From Actinomycetes bacterium (GTDB taxonomy: Bacteria; Actinomycetota; Acidimicrobiia; Acidimicrobiales; Ilumatobacteraceae), in the NCBI GenBank assembly GCA_021414085.1, contig JAIOPC010000010.1:124001-188000 (forward strand): DNA of 64,000 nucleotides, read 5' to 3'. Of the stretch, positions 6,689 through 17,303 are shown piece after piece. The notes beneath the pieces were generated by a model, which worked only from the letters and a program-made list of their open reading frames with translations, was not told the DNA's origin and searched no databases. Position 1 is the first letter of the stretch; every line of letters starts with the position of its first letter. Position numbers and translations under genes: made by a program.

Positions 6689-9600
6689 TTCACGAGTGTG
6701 ACGCCGATGTGAATCGGATCACCGTCGAGCTCTCCGTTCGTGTCGAAGTCCGACGCTCCGATCCCCCACGTCAGCGAGGTCGACAGCGTCGCGTCGGTGA
6801 GCAGGTGCTGGAAGACAACGACTTGGCGCCGAACGCTCTCGGGTACACCCAACGTCAGCGCAATGCGATCGCTGACCTGCAGCCCGGCGTCGCGCCGTGC
6901 CTGCTGCACCAAGCGCACAAGATCGCGGGTCACGCCCTCGGCGGTCAACTCCGCAGTCAAGGCGGTGTCGAGCACGACGACTCCCCCGTTCGTGGACATC
7001 GGAGTGCTAGCGCCTTCGCCCTGCACTACCAACTTCAGTGCGTACTCGCCATCGAGCAACTCGATACCGCCGGCGACAACGGCATCGCCCGTTCGCTGCC
7101 AATCGCCGGTCTTGACCGCCTTGATCACGTGCTGCGTCTTGTCGCCCAAGCGCGGACCAAGACCGGCCGGGATGACCTGCAGATCAAACGTCGCCACGGA
7201 AGCGACATCGTCGGTGAGATCGATTGCCTTCACGTTCACTTCATCGGCGATCAGATCGCGGAACGGCGCAAGCCGATCGGCGCCGGCGACTGCAACCTTC
7301 AGTGTCGCCAGAGGCTGACGCACACGTAGTTGATGCGACTTACGCAAACGAAGCGTGCTGCTGCACACATCGCGCGCAAGGTCCATTGCTTCGACGAGCG
7401 CGGCATCGGCCGGCAGCGAGTCGGCGGACGGCCAATCGGTGAGGTGAACACTGCGTTCACCGGTCAAGGGTTGATACACCGCCTCTGTCGTCAGCGGTAG
7501 CAATGGTGCCAGCGCCCGACACAACAACGCGAGCACGGTGTGGAGCGTGTCGATTGCATCCTGGTCGCCCGCCCAGAACCGATCGCGACTACGACGTACG
7601 TACCAGTTGGTCAGCGCATCCAGGAACGCTCGCACCGACGCACACGCCGCGAATAGGTCGTATTCGTCCATCGTCGCGGTCAGCGATACGAGCAGGTCGT
7701 GCATCTTCGCCAGGATGTACCGGTCGAGCACGTCGGTGCTGTATGTGCCCTCCGTACGGAACGTGCCCTGCGTATTCGCGGCATTGGCGTACAGGCTGAG
7801 GAAGTACCAGCTATTCCAGATCGGCAGCATCACTTGGCGAACCGCATCGCGGCTGCCCTCTTCGGAGACGATCATGTCGGTGCCACGCAGAATCGGCGAG
7901 CTGAGCAAGTACCACCGCATGGCGTCGCTGCCGTAGGTGTCGAACATCGCCATCGGATCGGCGTAGTTGTTGAGGCTCTTGGACATCTTCTGGCCATCGT
8001 CGCCCTGCACGATGCCGTGGCTGACACACGTGCGGAAACTTGGCCGATCGAACAGTGCCGTCGACAGCACGTGCAGTGTGTAGAACCAGCCGCGCGTCTG
8101 TCCGATGTACTCGACGATGAAGTCGCCTGGATTGTGCGTATCGAACCAATCGCGATTCTCGAACGGATAGTGCACCTGAGCGAACGGCATCGAGCCCGAC
8201 TCGAACCAGCAGTCGAGCACTTGCGGCACGCGCCGCATCATCGACTTGCCGGTTGGGTCGTCGGGGTTCGGACGCACGAGATCATCGACATGCGGACGAT
8301 GTAGATCGGTGACCGTTACCCCAAAGTCGCGCTCGAGGTCGGCGATGCTGCCGTAGACATCAACTCGCGGGTACTCGGGATTGTCGCTGCGCCACACCGG
8401 GATCGGTGAACCCCAGAATCGGTTGCGGCTGATGCTCCAGTCGCGCGCGTTGGCGATCCACTTGCCGAAGCTGCCTTCCTTCACGTGCTCGGGCACCCAG
8501 CGAATCTGCTGATTGAGCTCGACCATACGATCGCGGAACGCGGTCACCTGCACGAACCAGGAACTGATCGCGCGATACACCAACGGTTCGTTGCAGCGCC
8601 AGCAGTGCGGATAGCTGTGCTGATAGCTGTCGTGGCGCACGACCAGGCCACGCGCTTTCAGGTCTTTGATGACCTCCGCGTTGGCCTCGAATACGTGCAC
8701 CCCGGCGTACGTGGGTACATCGGCGGTAAAGCGACCGTGTTCGTCCATCGGGCAGATCGTCGGAATGCCGACCGCATTGCACACGATCTGGTCTTCCTCG
8801 CCGAAGCCGGGAGCCATGTGCACGACGCCGGTGCCGTCCTCAGTGCTGACGTAGTCGGCGGCCAGAACGTGAAACGCATTCTCAGTGTCGGCGAAGTAAG
8901 GAAACAGCGGTGTATAGCGACGGCCGACAAGCTCGGCTCCCGTGAGCGTGCCGACCTGGACGGCACCGGCAAGTTCCTTCTCGTAAGCACCAAGCCGCGA
9001 CTCAGCGAGGATGTAGCGCTGCTTCTTTCCGTCGTTGTCGGGCTGCTCCATCACCGCGTAGTCGATGGTCGGACCGACGGCGAGCGCAAGGTTGCTGGGC
9101 AAGGTCCACGGCGTGGTCGTCCATGCCAGGATGCGCTCGCCGGTGTCGAGCTGGAACTGCACGGTGAGTGCGGGGTCCTGGCGATCGCGATACACGTCGT
9201 CCATACGCGTCTCGGTGTTACTGAGCGGGGTCTCACACCGCCAGCAATACGCCAACACGCGGAAGCCTTCATAGACAAGACCCTTGTCCCACAGCGTCTT
9301 GAACGCCCACATCACGCTTTCCATGTACGGCGTGTCGAGCGTTTTGTAACCGTGCTCGAAATCGACCCAGCGCGCCTGGCGCGTGACGTAACGATGCCAA
9401 TCGTCGGTGAAGCGCAGCACGCTGGTGCGACACGCGTCGTTGAACTTGTCGATACCGAACTTCGTGATCGCGGGGTGACCGCTGATGCCGAGTTCCTTCT
9501 CGGCGACAACCTCTGCTGGCAATCCATGACAATCCCAGCCGAACCGACGATGAACCTGCTGCCCGCGCATCGTGCGGTAACGAGGGATCGCGTCCTTCAC

Positions 9601-9792
9601 GAAGCCGGTGAGCAAATGCCCGTAATGCGGCAGTCCGTTTGCGAACGGCGGACCGTCGTAGAACACGTACTCATCGGCGCCATCGCGACGATCGACCGAC
9701 GCCTCAAACGTCGCGTCGGCTTCCCAGAACGCGAGGACATCACGTTCGTTGGCGGGAAACGAAGGTTGTGAAGCAACAGTGGGGTAAGTCAC
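6685..9792 (-). CDS. ileS: Isoleucyl-tRNA synthetase, long (type 2) form
   Basis: A 1035-residue class I aminoacyl-tRNA synthetase that charges tRNA-Ile. The HIGH signature is PHYGHLL within [18 protein letters not shown], and the KMSKS loop is KMSKSLNNY. The editing domain lies between them. The [11 protein letters not shown] wording and the length are typical of the eukaryote-like type 2 IleS of actinobacteria; in the family this type is less sensitive to mupirocin. The GTG start has AAAGGG about 7 bases upstream. The 71-base gap to the preceding divIVA gene holds no T-box-like TGG bulge, so I see no tRNA-sensing leader. Confidence 0.96.
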   Translation of the reverse strand: MTYPTVASQPSFPANERDVLAFWEADATFEASVDRRDGADEYVFYDGPPFANGLPHYGHLLTGFVKDAIPRYRTMRGQQVHRRFGWDCHGLPAEVVAEKELGISGHPAITKFGIDKFNDACRTSVLRFTDDWHRYVTRQARWVDFEHGYKTLDTPYMESVMWAFKTLWDKGLVYEGFRVLAYCWRCETPLSNTETRMDDVYRDRQDPALTVQFQLDTGERILAWTTTPWTLPSNLALAVGPTIDYAVMEQPDNDGKKQRYILAESRLGAYEKELAGAVQVGTLTGAELVGRRYTPLFPYFADTENAFHVLAADYVSTEDGTGVVHMAPGFGEEDQIVCNAVGIPTICPMDEHGRFTADVPTYAGVHVFEANAEVIKDLKARGLVVRHDSYQHSYPHCWRCNEPLVYRAISSWFVQVTAFRDRMVELNQQIRWVPEHVKEGSFGKWIANARDWSISRNRFWGSPIPVWRSDNPEYPRVDVYGSIADLERDFGVTVTDLHRPHVDDLVRPNPDDPTGKSMMRRVPQVLDCWFESGSMPFAQVHYPFENRDWFDTHNPGDFIVEYIGQTRGWFYTLHVLSTALFDRPSFRTCVSHGIVQGDDGQKMSKSLNNYADPMAMFDTYGSDAMRWYLLSSPILRGTDMIVSEEGSRDAVRQVMLPIWNSWYFLSLYANAANTQGTFRTEGTYSTDVLDRYILAKMHDLLVSLTATMDEYDLFAACASVRAFLDALTNWYVRRSRDRFWAGDQDAIDTLHTVLALLCRALAPLLPLTTEAVYQPLTGERSVHLTDWPSADSLPADAALVEAMDLARDVCSSTLRLRKSHQLRVRQPLATLKVAVAGADRLAPFRDLIADEVNVKAIDLTDDVASVATFDLQVIPAGLGPRLGDKTQHVIKAVKTGDWQRTGDAVVAGGIELLDGEYALKLVVQGEGASTPMSTNGGVVVLDTALTAELTAEGVTRDLVRLVQQARRDAGLQVSDRIALTLGVPESVRRQVVVFQHLLTDATLSTSLTWGIGASDFDTNGELDGDPIHIGVTLVK

Positions 9793-9863
9793 AGGTATCC
9801 CTTTATCCGAGGGCGATCCGGGAGAAATCAGACAGGCTGAGTGGCGAGAACGACGAGCGCAGG

Positions 9864-11060
9864 TTATTGCAACTCGTCGCCGCCGACCCGGAAGGTATCG
9901 GCGACGCGAGGAATAATCGGCACTTCGGTTGTGATCTCATCGATGTGCAGCCCGGCCTCTGCTGCCTGGGTGCTGGCGACTTCCTCATCGAGCAAGCGCC
10001 ACACATTGTCCTGCTCGAGCGGATCGTTAAACGGCGGAGCCGACGCCCCGCCGCGGCGGGCGTTGGCTTGTGGACGCACTGAACCTGGTCGCGCCGGCGG
10101 GCCGCCGCTCGGTCGGAACGGCAGCTCCGTGGCGCGCTCGGCAGCAGCGATCGACGCGTCGTCCCACACCAGCTCCGACATCTCTTCGACGGGATTGCCG
10201 GCGCCGCCTGCTTCGTCGTCCTCCTGATCGAACACTTCGAACAAGTCGGTCTCGTCGTGGGCGCGATCGTGGGCGCCATGGTGAGCTGAATGGTGGACCA
10301 CTTCGTGGGCGACCTCGTCGAGAGCGGTTGCCGTCGGAGCCTCAGCGGCTTCATGACGCACGGGTGCGTGGCTCACGGTTGGCTCATAGTGCTGCTCGGC
10401 AACGACGTGATCGGCGGATGCTGACAGCAACGGCCGTCGAATATCGCCCAACCCGGCCGGAACGCGTTCGACCATTTCCTGCATCGCAATCGCGGTGTCG
10501 CGCAAACGCTCGCGCTGGGCCTGCAGGTACTGCTCGAGGTGATCGACATCCGACAGCAGGAAGTCGCGCCGGGCGAGGAGCGATTGGAGTTCGTTTTCGG
10601 CACGGACCCTGTCGCCTTCAACCGCGCGGCGCGCTTCAGCGCGCGAATCTTCGATCGTCTTAGCTGCCAACGAACGAGCATTGTCGAGTAGTCGTTCGGC
10701 CTCATCGCGCGACTTGGCGACAATCGCCTCGGACTCGGCGCGTGCTTCGGCAACCGCCGCATCCGCCGTACGTTGCGCAAGCGCCAAAGTACGGGTGACA
10801 CGATCGTTGTCGCTCGCCGAGAAGCCCTCGGGCTCGCGTTCGCGCTCAGGCGCTGGTGCCGGCGCCGGCGCGTTCTGCGAAACCTCATGAAGTTTCGCGA
10901 CCGCCGCGCGAGCGCGGGCTTCCATCGCAGTTGCTTGGCTGTGAGCATTCTCAACGACGGTGGCGACATCGTCTTTGAAGGCATCGACCTGATCGGGGTC
11001 GTAGCCCTTCTTCACCATCTTGAAATCGACGTTGCGAATCTGCTGCGGACTCAGTTCCAT
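9864..11060 (-). CDS. divIVA: DivIVA/Wag31-like polar growth and septum-site protein
   Basis: A 398-residue coiled-coil protein. The N-terminal membrane-curvature domain is clear in residues 1-38 ([20 protein letters not shown], then [13 protein letters not shown]). A long Ala/Arg/Glu-rich coiled coil spans about residues 85-240 and leads into an acidic, His-rich disordered C-terminus. In actinobacteria DivIVA marks the poles and recruits peptidoglycan synthesis. The ATG start overlaps the sepF stop (TGATG). The neighbourhood ftsZ-yggS-sepF-divIVA-ileS is the standard actinobacterial order, but the yggT/ylmG gene often found between sepF and divIVA is absent. Confidence 0.9.
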   Translation of the reverse strand: MELSPQQIRNVDFKMVKKGYDPDQVDAFKDDVATVVENAHSQATAMEARARAAVAKLHEVSQNAPAPAPAPEREREPEGFSASDNDRVTRTLALAQRTADAAVAEARAESEAIVAKSRDEAERLLDNARSLAAKTIEDSRAEARRAVEGDRVRAENELQSLLARRDFLLSDVDHLEQYLQAQRERLRDTAIAMQEMVERVPAGLGDIRRPLLSASADHVVAEQHYEPTVSHAPVRHEAAEAPTATALDEVAHEVVHHSAHHGAHDRAHDETDLFEVFDQEDDEAGGAGNPVEEMSELVWDDASIAAAERATELPFRPSGGPPARPGSVRPQANARRGGASAPPFNDPLEQDNVWRLLDEEVASTQAAEAGLHIDEITTEVPIIPRVADTFRVGGDELQ

Positions 11061-11653
11061 CAGGCGCCGTAGCCACCGTCGTCGTCGTAACCCGTGGGGT
11101 TGGCCAACGGCTTCAGCAAATACACGCCACTGGCGACCTTCTCCATGCTGCCGTTGAGCCCATAGCAAAGGCCACTTGCGAAATCGATCAAGCGACGCGA
11201 CACCTCGCGGTCGGCCGCCTCAAGGTTCATGATGACCGGCAGGCCCTCTTTGAACTTGTCGGCAAGCTCTTGCGCCGAGTCGAAGCGACGTGGCTTCACC
11301 GTGTGCGGATCGCCACCGCTGCCAGAACCCGCACCAGCCTTGGTGATCGGAATGATTCGGGGGTTCGAGGGCCGCGGCTTCACGCTGGATTGATCTCCAG
11401 CCGCCACCGGCCGACGCACGGCGACATCCGAGCTGGTGCTCGCATGGCTGGGGAACGTCGCGCGGCCAGAGCCAGAGCGCGGCGGCGGATCGTCGTAGTC
11501 GTTGGCGTAGCCACCCTGCTGGCGCATCGGCTCGTCGCGCGGCGCGCGGGCCTGGCGCGACGGTCGTTCCGGTTCGGGCGCGTCGTCGTAGTCGTCGTAG
11601 GCGTCGTCGGGGCCGAGGCCCAAATAGTCCATCGCCTTCTTCCACATGGGCAT
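11060..11653 (-). CDS. sepF: SepF cell-division protein
   Basis: A 197-residue FtsZ membrane anchor. The N-terminal amphipathic helix (MWKKAMDYLGLG) binds the membrane. An acidic, low-complexity linker follows, then the SepF core from about residue 115 (TVKPRRFDSAQELADKFKEG, then VIMNLEAADREVSRRLIDFASG, then VYLLKP). In actinobacteria, which lack FtsA, SepF is the main tether and binds the FtsZ C-terminal peptide that is present here. There are two possible ATG starts (residues 1 and 3), neither with a strong Shine-Dalgarno. The gap to yggS is 5 bases. Confidence 0.92.
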   Translation of the reverse strand: MPMWKKAMDYLGLGPDDAYDDYDDAPEPERPSRQARAPRDEPMRQQGGYANDYDDPPPRSGSGRATFPSHASTSSDVAVRRPVAAGDQSSVKPRPSNPRIIPITKAGAGSGSGGDPHTVKPRRFDSAQELADKFKEGLPVIMNLEAADREVSRRLIDFASGLCYGLNGSMEKVASGVYLLKPLANPTGYDDDGGYGA

Positions 11654-11658
11654 TAAGG

Positions 11659-12348
11659 CTATCGCACCAGCGTCTGGAGTTGAGGACGCTTGCCGAAGAG
11701 CGCCGTTCCGATGCGCACCTGCGTGCTGCCCTCCTGCACGGCGACTTCAAGGTCGTCGCTCATGCCCATCGAGCACGTCGCCAGTTCAAGCCGAGTCGCG
11801 AGAGCGCGCACGGAACGAAACAGCGGTCGTGCCGCTTCTGGACCGCCGACGGTGGGGCCGATCGCCATCAGACCTTCGACGTGCAAACCTGCCGCAGCGG
11901 CCAACTCGACCAGTGCTGGAACCTCCAAGATCGGGCAACCTGCCTTGCCGCCGTCGCCGGCGGCGGGCTCGGCGTTGACTTGCACCAGAATGCGAGCCCC
12001 CGGAACGCGCTTGGCAAGCTCGCGTACCTGCGAGGAACGGTCGATCGACCCAAAGAGCGCAACGATCGGTGCCAGCGCTCGCACCTTGTTCGTCTGCAAC
12101 TGGCCAATGAAGTGAACTGCGAAGGGCACGTCGCGACCACCCAACTTGGCGACCACCTCTTGGGCGTAGTTCTCGCCCACTGCCGGGCAGCCAGCGCGAT
12201 AGGCGGCCCAGCAGGCATCGATAGGGAACGATTTGGTGACGGGCAACACGGTGACTCCGGTGCCGCCGGCGCGCACTATGCGGGCGCGGACTTCAGCCAA
12301 CCGTTCGGCAACGAGAGCGTCATTGATTACAGCGTCGGACGCCGTCAC
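11659..12348 (-). CDS. yggS: YggS/PLPBP-family pyridoxal-phosphate homeostasis protein
   Basis: A 229-residue single-domain PLP-binding protein of the YggS/PROSC family, which buffers cellular pyridoxal phosphate. The PLP lysine is in LPVTKSFP. HFIGQLQTNKV, CSMGMSDDLEVAVQEGST and VRIGTALFG are all family hallmarks. It lies between ftsZ and sepF, a very common position in Gram-positive genomes, although a direct division role is unproven. The pgeF (YfiH) gene that often precedes it is missing. The start is GTG with a 7-base gap from ftsZ. Confidence 0.9.
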   Translation of the reverse strand: MTASDAVINDALVAERLAEVRARIVRAGGTGVTVLPVTKSFPIDACWAAYRAGCPAVGENYAQEVVAKLGGRDVPFAVHFIGQLQTNKVRALAPIVALFGSIDRSSQVRELAKRVPGARILVQVNAEPAAGDGGKAGCPILEVPALVELAAAAGLHVEGLMAIGPTVGGPEAARPLFRSVRALATRLELATCSMGMSDDLEVAVQEGSTQVRIGTALFGKRPQLQTLVR

Positions 12349-12355
12349 GCGCGGC

Positions 12356-13471
12356 TTACTTCAAGAAGGAGGGGACGTCGAAGTCGTCGTCGCCGTCGCC
12401 GTCGAGAGGATCGGCGTTGCTGTCGGCGAACAGATCCTTCAGCTGAGAGCCGGACTTCTGCGACGGCACCAGCTTCGGCGCTGGCCGACCCGAGCTGGAG
12501 CTGGAACTGCCACCACTGCTGTCCCATCGGTCGAATCCCGCCGCGATCACCGTGACCTTGACTTCGTCGCCCATTTCGTCGTCGATTACTGCGCCGAAAA
12601 TGATGTTCGCGTCGGGGTGCGCGACCGCGTGAATGATTTCCGCGGCGGCGTTCATCTCGAACAGTCCCAGACCGCTGCCACCTGTGATGTTCAGCAGAAT
12701 GCCGCGTGCGCCATCGATGGCAGCCTCGAGCATTGGGCTGCTGATCGCGTTCTTGGCGGCAGTAACGGCGCGGTTTTCGCCACTGGCTTGACCGATTCCC
12801 ATCAGCGCCGAGCCAGCGCCGGAGAGAATGATCTTCACGTCGGCGAAGTCGGTGTTGATCAGCCCTGGGGTTGTGATCAGAGTCGTGATACCGGCGACGC
12901 CCTGCATGAGTACTTCGTCAGCCATCTTGAACGCGTTGAGCACGCTGGTCTTCTCATTAGAAACCGTCAGCAGGCGATCGTTAGGGATGACGATCAGGGT
13001 GTCGACCTTTTCCTTCAGCTTCTGCACGCCGGCATCGGCCTGCACTGCGCGGCGACGACCCTCAAAGCTGAACGGCCGCGTCACGACGCCGATTGTCAGC
13101 GCCCCGAGGCTGCGCGCTACTTCTGCAATGACAGGAGCAGCACCGGTGCCTGTGCCACCGCCTTCGCCGGCGGTGATGAACACCATGTCGGCACCTTTGA
13201 TCATCTCTTCGATCTCGTCGCGGTGAGTCTCGGCGGCCGTGCGGCCAATCTCAGGGTCGCTGCCAGCGCCGAGCCCCCGTGTGAGGTCGCGCCCGATATC
13301 CAGCTTTACATCGGCGTCGCTCATCAGCAATGCCTGTGCATCGGTGTTGACAGCGACGAACTCGACCCCTTTGAGACCGGCGTCGATCATGCGGTTGATC
13401 GCGTTCACGCCACCGCCGCCGACACCAATCACCTTGATGACGGCGAGATAATTCTGTGGGGCGCCAGCCAT
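12356..13471 (-). CDS. ftsZ: Cell-division GTPase FtsZ
   Basis: A 371-residue tubulin homologue that forms the Z-ring. The GTP site is complete: [14 protein letters not shown], the tubulin signature [14 protein letters not shown], and the T7-loop region [11 protein letters not shown] with its catalytic Asp. After a Ser/Gly-rich linker the C-terminal peptide [11 protein letters not shown] is the conserved docking site for SepF. AGGAGG precedes the ATG by 9 bases. A 195-base gap from ftsQ suggests its own promoter in addition to read-through from the dcw cluster. Confidence 0.98.
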   Translation of the reverse strand: MAGAPQNYLAVIKVIGVGGGGVNAINRMIDAGLKGVEFVAVNTDAQALLMSDADVKLDIGRDLTRGLGAGSDPEIGRTAAETHRDEIEEMIKGADMVFITAGEGGGTGTGAAPVIAEVARSLGALTIGVVTRPFSFEGRRRAVQADAGVQKLKEKVDTLIVIPNDRLLTVSNEKTSVLNAFKMADEVLMQGVAGITTLITTPGLINTDFADVKIILSGAGSALMGIGQASGENRAVTAAKNAISSPMLEAAIDGARGILLNITGGSGLGLFEMNAAAEIIHAVAHPDANIIFGAVIDDEMGDEVKVTVIAAGFDRWDSSGGSSSSSSGRPAPKLVPSQKSGSQLKDLFADSNADPLDGDGDDDFDVPSFLK

Positions 13472-13666
13472 CAGAGATTCCTCCTAGAAGGGTGTGGGCA
13501 AGAGATCAACGGGGCGATGTGAGTGAGTTCGAGAGCAAGAAGGGACACGGAGAACACCTTTTGGGGATCAAGCGTAGCGAGCTGGCAGCTCAGCGAGGGT
13601 GATGCACCAGCTAGAGAGGGATAAAGGCGTCGTGGATCAGCCCAGATCAGCCAAGATCAGCCCAGA
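13472..13666 (-). promoter_or_regulatory. ftsQ-ftsZ intergenic region with 10-base tandem repeat
   Basis: This 195-base gap probably holds an ftsZ promoter. Next to the ftsQ stop, 13633-13672 carries four tandem copies of a 10-base unit (AGATCAGCCC on the plus strand, with small changes), so the same sequence faces the same side of the helix on each turn. I see no terminator, and the promoter hexamers are not clear enough to place. Confidence 0.4.
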
Positions 13667-14953
13667 TCAGCAGGGCACGATACCGACTTCCGATGTCGAA
13701 ACATCGACCTCGCAAACCCCGGCCACGCCTGCTCGAACATGGGTCAGCAAGCGAGCCAGCTTCCTGTCCAAATCGGATGCGTCACCGAGTTGGACTGTCG
13801 TGTTGCTTTCGAGCTGGAGCGACAGTGCGCCAGTGGCAGCATTCAGTCCCACCGAGTCCGTAATCGCGCGAATCTCCGACGGAAGACCGAGCACCAACTC
13901 CGCCGCCGCCGAGTACGGCGCCCCCGCGAATTGCCCGCGAGCCGTATCCGGATGGTCGCCCGTGATCAGCATGTAGTCGATGGGAATGCCATCGATCACA
14001 TCGAGCACTCGCCCCTCGTAATCGATGATGCGAAAGCGTCCGTCGCCGCCCTGAAATGCGGCAACCGGCCTTCTCTCGCGAACATCAATGTGCACCGCAT
14101 GGGGGAAGTCGGTCTCCACCTTCACGCTTTCGACCCAAGGGTCTGCACGCAACCGCTCCTCAATTGCCTTGGTATCGACCAACAGCACTGGATCGCCGGT
14201 GATGTCGGCGATCACTGCTGCGAGCAAGGTCGGGTCGGTGTAAGCGGCACCCTGCACAGTGACGTTGCTGACGTCAAAGAGCGGTGAAGCCAACGCCGCC
14301 AGCGTGCCCACCGGTAGCGCGATCGCAACCAGTCCGATCACGATCCAGCGCAGTCGGCGCCGACCCTCGGCTCGACGAACCGCGACTCGCCGAGCGCGGA
14401 TTCGCTGATCGGCGCTGCCAGCGCCACCACCCCCGCCGCCCATACTCGAACGCACGGCCGTCGCATCAAGCGGCGCGACTTCATCGAAGTCGGCAATGAC
14501 GATCGTCGATCGTTCCTTGTTCCCTTTCTCGACCCTGCGATCGAGAAACTTCTCCTCACGTTCAACGTCAAGCGCCACTGCATCGGGAAGCTCGTCGCCG
14601 CCAATGATGATCGTCGGCCGTTCCCCGTAGTCCTTGCGCGGCGGTTTCGGTTGCTCAGGCTTGGCCGCGTCGGGCTTCTCCTTCTTCGACCTGGACTTCT
14701 CGCGCTTAAACCTCGGTGTCTTGTTCGCCGCCTTCGGTTCGATCACCGATGCCGGTGCAGCTTTTACGACGGGTTGTTCGGCCGTGATGCCCAACAGCCG
14801 ATCGATCGACGGATCATCGAAGTCGAAGCCATCAGGTTCACCGGTTGCAGGGTCGATCGCCGCGCCGTCGGCCCTGGAGTCGACGGAGAATGCGCCGAGC
14901 AACTCCTCCAGCACGTCGTCGGATGGGTTGTCCTCGATCGGCGGCTCAGTCAT
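13667..14953 (-). CDS. ftsQ: FtsQ/DivIB-family division protein with long cytoplasmic tail
   Basis: A 428-residue bitopic membrane protein. About 200 N-terminal residues are charged, low-complexity cytoplasm, followed by a membrane segment (about 202-222), a POTRA domain (SPLFDVSNVTVQGAAYTDPT, then PWVESVKVETDFPHAVHIDV) and the FtsQ beta domain. It bridges FtsL and other divisome parts. The tail is longer than usual and contains two similar motifs, ERPTIIIGGDELPDA and ERSTIVIADFDEVAP, about 37 residues apart. The ATG overlaps the murB stop (ATGA). Confidence 0.9.
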   Translation of the reverse strand: MTEPPIEDNPSDDVLEELLGAFSVDSRADGAAIDPATGEPDGFDFDDPSIDRLLGITAEQPVVKAAPASVIEPKAANKTPRFKREKSRSKKEKPDAAKPEQPKPPRKDYGERPTIIIGGDELPDAVALDVEREEKFLDRRVEKGNKERSTIVIADFDEVAPLDATAVRSSMGGGGGGAGSADQRIRARRVAVRRAEGRRRLRWIVIGLVAIALPVGTLAALASPLFDVSNVTVQGAAYTDPTLLAAVIADITGDPVLLVDTKAIEERLRADPWVESVKVETDFPHAVHIDVRERRPVAAFQGGDGRFRIIDYEGRVLDVIDGIPIDYMLITGDHPDTARGQFAGAPYSAAAELVLGLPSEIRAITDSVGLNAATGALSLQLESNTTVQLGDASDLDRKLARLLTHVRAGVAGVCEVDVSTSEVGIVPC

Positions 14954-15909
14954 AGTGCGATCCCCGTGTGAAACAGCGACGCCGCCCTCTCCGACGCCAG
15001 ATCGTCGAACCCGACGAGGGTCACCTCGCTGCGCAGCTCGACGCCGGCAGTGCGCAGCACCTCAGCCCGCACGTGCTCGATCACCGCGCGCACGTCGGCG
15101 GCAGTGCAGTTCTCGCCAGCCTGAATGAAGTTCGCGTGCTTCTCGCTCACCGATGCACCACCGATGGAGAAGCCGCGCAACCCGATTCTGTCGATCAACT
15201 CGGCGGCAGCCAACTGGCCGGGGATCGGGTTCACGAATACAGAGCCAGCGTTCTGGCCACCCGGCTGATGCTCGCGTCGCCAGCGCACGATCTCGGCCAG
15301 GGTCGCCTCCGCCGCTTCGGTGTCGCCATGTTGCAACCGCAGCCTCGCGTCGAGCACGACCTGGTGATCAGCAATGTCGGAACCGCGAAACCGCAGGTGC
15401 AACTGATCCACCCCCACCCAGGCGTGGTTGGTTGTGTGCAGATCGAGCAAGTGCACCCCGACGAGCGACGCAGCCATGTCGCTGCCATGACCACCCGCAT
15501 TCATGCGCACCGCTCCCCCGACCGAGCCCGGCACGCCAACCGCCCACTCGAAGCCGACAAGACCAGCTGCAACGCAGCGCCGTGCGAGGACGGGCAACGC
15601 CATCGCTGCGCCAGCATGCACGACAACGTCGTCGAAGCGCACCCACTCGGACATCCTCGCCAACGAAATCGCGATGCCAGGAAAGCCGGCGTCGGCAACG
15701 AGCAGGTTCGAACCGCGTCCGACCACCAGCGTGGGCAGCCCGGTATCGCGCACGACCTCGGCCACGAGGTGCAGCTCCTCGTCGGTAGTCGGCGAAGCAA
15801 ACACCGCAGCGGCGCCGCCCACCCGGTAGGTGGTGTAGGCGGCCAACGACTCGTCGGCAGTCGCCATCGACCCAAGGCGCGCCAGTGCTTCCCGCTGTGC
15901 GGTCGTCAT
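14950..15909 (-). CDS. murB: UDP-N-acetylenolpyruvoylglucosamine reductase
   Basis: A 319-residue FAD enzyme that reduces UDP-GlcNAc-enolpyruvate to UDP-MurNAc. The FAD site shows TTYRVGGAAAVFA, VVGRGSNLLVADAGFPG and GVPGSVGGAVRMNAGGHG; the catalytic Ser is in GASVSEKHANFIQAG. The ATG chosen overlaps the murC stop (ATGA), discarding a 28-codon junk extension. The murC-murB-ftsQ order is common in actinobacteria and firmicutes. Confidence 0.95.
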   Translation of the reverse strand: MTTAQREALARLGSMATADESLAAYTTYRVGGAAAVFASPTTDEELHLVAEVVRDTGLPTLVVGRGSNLLVADAGFPGIAISLARMSEWVRFDDVVVHAGAAMALPVLARRCVAAGLVGFEWAVGVPGSVGGAVRMNAGGHGSDMAASLVGVHLLDLHTTNHAWVGVDQLHLRFRGSDIADHQVVLDARLRLQHGDTEAAEATLAEIVRWRREHQPGGQNAGSVFVNPIPGQLAAAELIDRIGLRGFSIGGASVSEKHANFIQAGENCTAADVRAVIEHVRAEVLRTAGVELRSEVTLVGFDDLASERAASLFHTGIAL

Positions 15910-17303
15910 GACGACTTCTGCCTCATCGTCGCGCGGTGTTGCTGCACTTCGTCGGGAAGTGTGCTGACGTCGCCGCAGCCCATTGAGATACACACGTCGC
16001 CAGCGCGCAGATTGCGGGCGAGATAGTCGACAAGATCGTCACGCCGCGGCATCCACACCATCGTGCTACGTGGATGAGCGTCGAGTACGGCATTCACCAC
16101 TAACTTGCCCGTCACACCCGGAATCGGTGCCGTGCCCGACGCAAATATCTCGGTCAGCACAGTGACGTCCGCATCATCGAACGCATCGCGATAGTCGGGC
16201 GACATTGTCGCCATGCGGTTGAAGCGATTCGGTTGGAAGACAGCGACAACTCGCCGCCAGCCGTCGCCGCCGTTGCGTGCGGCGGCCAATACCGCTGCGA
16301 TCTCGCCAGGCAAGTGCGCGTAGTCGTCAACAAAGGTGACTCCGTCGTCGACTCCACGGATTTCAAATCGGCGGGCGACGCCACCGAACTTGGCGAGCGC
16401 AGCGACTGCCACCGGGAAGGACACGCCAATCGTGACCGCCATCGCCAGCGCGGCAGTCGCGTTACGCACATTGTGTAAGCCACGCAGCGGCAGGGCCACC
16501 GTCCCAAGTGGTTGCCCGCTGTGTTCGACGTCGAAAGTCGCCGCGCCGCTACCTAACTCCACATTGCAGGCAACAAAGTCAGCGGTCGGCGACGTGCCAT
16601 ATGTGATCACGTCGTGGCGCGCCGCGAGGTCGGCGCAGATCGGGTCGTCGAGGCAGAGGACCTTGGGACCCGCGACTCGGTTGAGATAGCGATCGAAGCC
16701 ATCGATGAGCTCGGCAAGCGAACCGTAAAAGTCGAGGAAGTCTGCTTCGACGTTGGTGAGGATGGTCGCGTGCAACGGCAAGGCAAGGTGCGTGCCATCG
16801 CTCTCGTCGGCTTCGACTACGAACCACTCGCCACCGGTCCATTGCGCACCGGTACCCATGTCTGTGACGTCGCCGCCAATGACGAAGCTTGGTCGCCAAC
16901 CCGCTTCCGCGAGGATCAGCATCAGCATCGACGCGGTCGTCGTCTTGCCGTGGGCTCCTGCAACGCCAATCGACTTTGCTTCGGCGCACATCGCGGCCAG
17001 CATGCCCGAACGATGTAGCGCGGGTACACCGGTAGCAACGGCCTCGTCGCGTTCAATGTTGCGTTCCGGAATGGCAGTGCTATACGTGACCGCGTCGCAC
17101 CCGTGCACAAACTCACGGGAATGACCCACGTGAACCTGCACGCCAGCAGCGCGGACGCGCTCGAGCACGCTCTGCTCTCGGATGTCGCTGCCTGACACCT
17201 TGTGCCCCATCTCCGCCAAAGCAATCGCAATCGCGCTCATGCCCGGACCACCGACACCCACCACGTGGACTTTGCGTGGCCGCGATAGGTCGAAGGCGCT
17301 CAT
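15906..17303 (-). CDS. murC: UDP-N-acetylmuramate--L-alanine ligase
   Basis: A 465-residue Mur ligase that adds the first stem-peptide residue, L-alanine, to UDP-MurNAc using ATP. Its three domains are visible: N-terminal Rossmann (HVVGVGGPGMSAIA), central ATPase with the P-loop GVAGAHGKTTTASM, and the C-terminal domain with the linker TFVDDYAHLPGEI. The start ATG overlaps the murG stop by 4 bases, so translation is coupled. Confidence 0.95.
   Translation of the reverse strand: MSAFDLSRPRKVHVVGVGGPGMSAIAIALAEMGHKVSGSDIREQSVLERVRAAGVQVHVGHSREFVHGCDAVTYSTAIPERNIERDEAVATGVPALHRSGMLAAMCAEAKSIGVAGAHGKTTTASMLMLILAEAGWRPSFVIGGDVTDMGTGAQWTGGEWFVVEADESDGTHLALPLHATILTNVEADFLDFYGSLAELIDGFDRYLNRVAGPKVLCLDDPICADLAARHDVITYGTSPTADFVACNVELGSGAATFDVEHSGQPLGTVALPLRGLHNVRNATAALAMAVTIGVSFPVAVAALAKFGGVARRFEIRGVDDGVTFVDDYAHLPGEIAAVLAAARNGGDGWRRVVAVFQPNRFNRMATMSPDYRDAFDDADVTVLTEIFASGTAPIPGVTGKLVVNAVLDAHPRSTMVWMPRRDDLVDYLARNLRAGDVCISMGCGDVSTLPDEVQQHRATMRQKSS

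Noticed and set aside
8485-9771. Plus-strand open frame of 428 codons inside ileS
   Set aside because: Shadow of ileS codons; no recognisable motifs.
9793-9863. Possible T-box leader for ileS
   Set aside because: Only 71 bases lie between divIVA and ileS, with no specifier stem or TGG bulge.
12233-13522. Plus-strand open frame of 429 codons opposite ftsZ
   Set aside because: Shadow of ftsZ, which has a perfect tubulin signature on the other strand.
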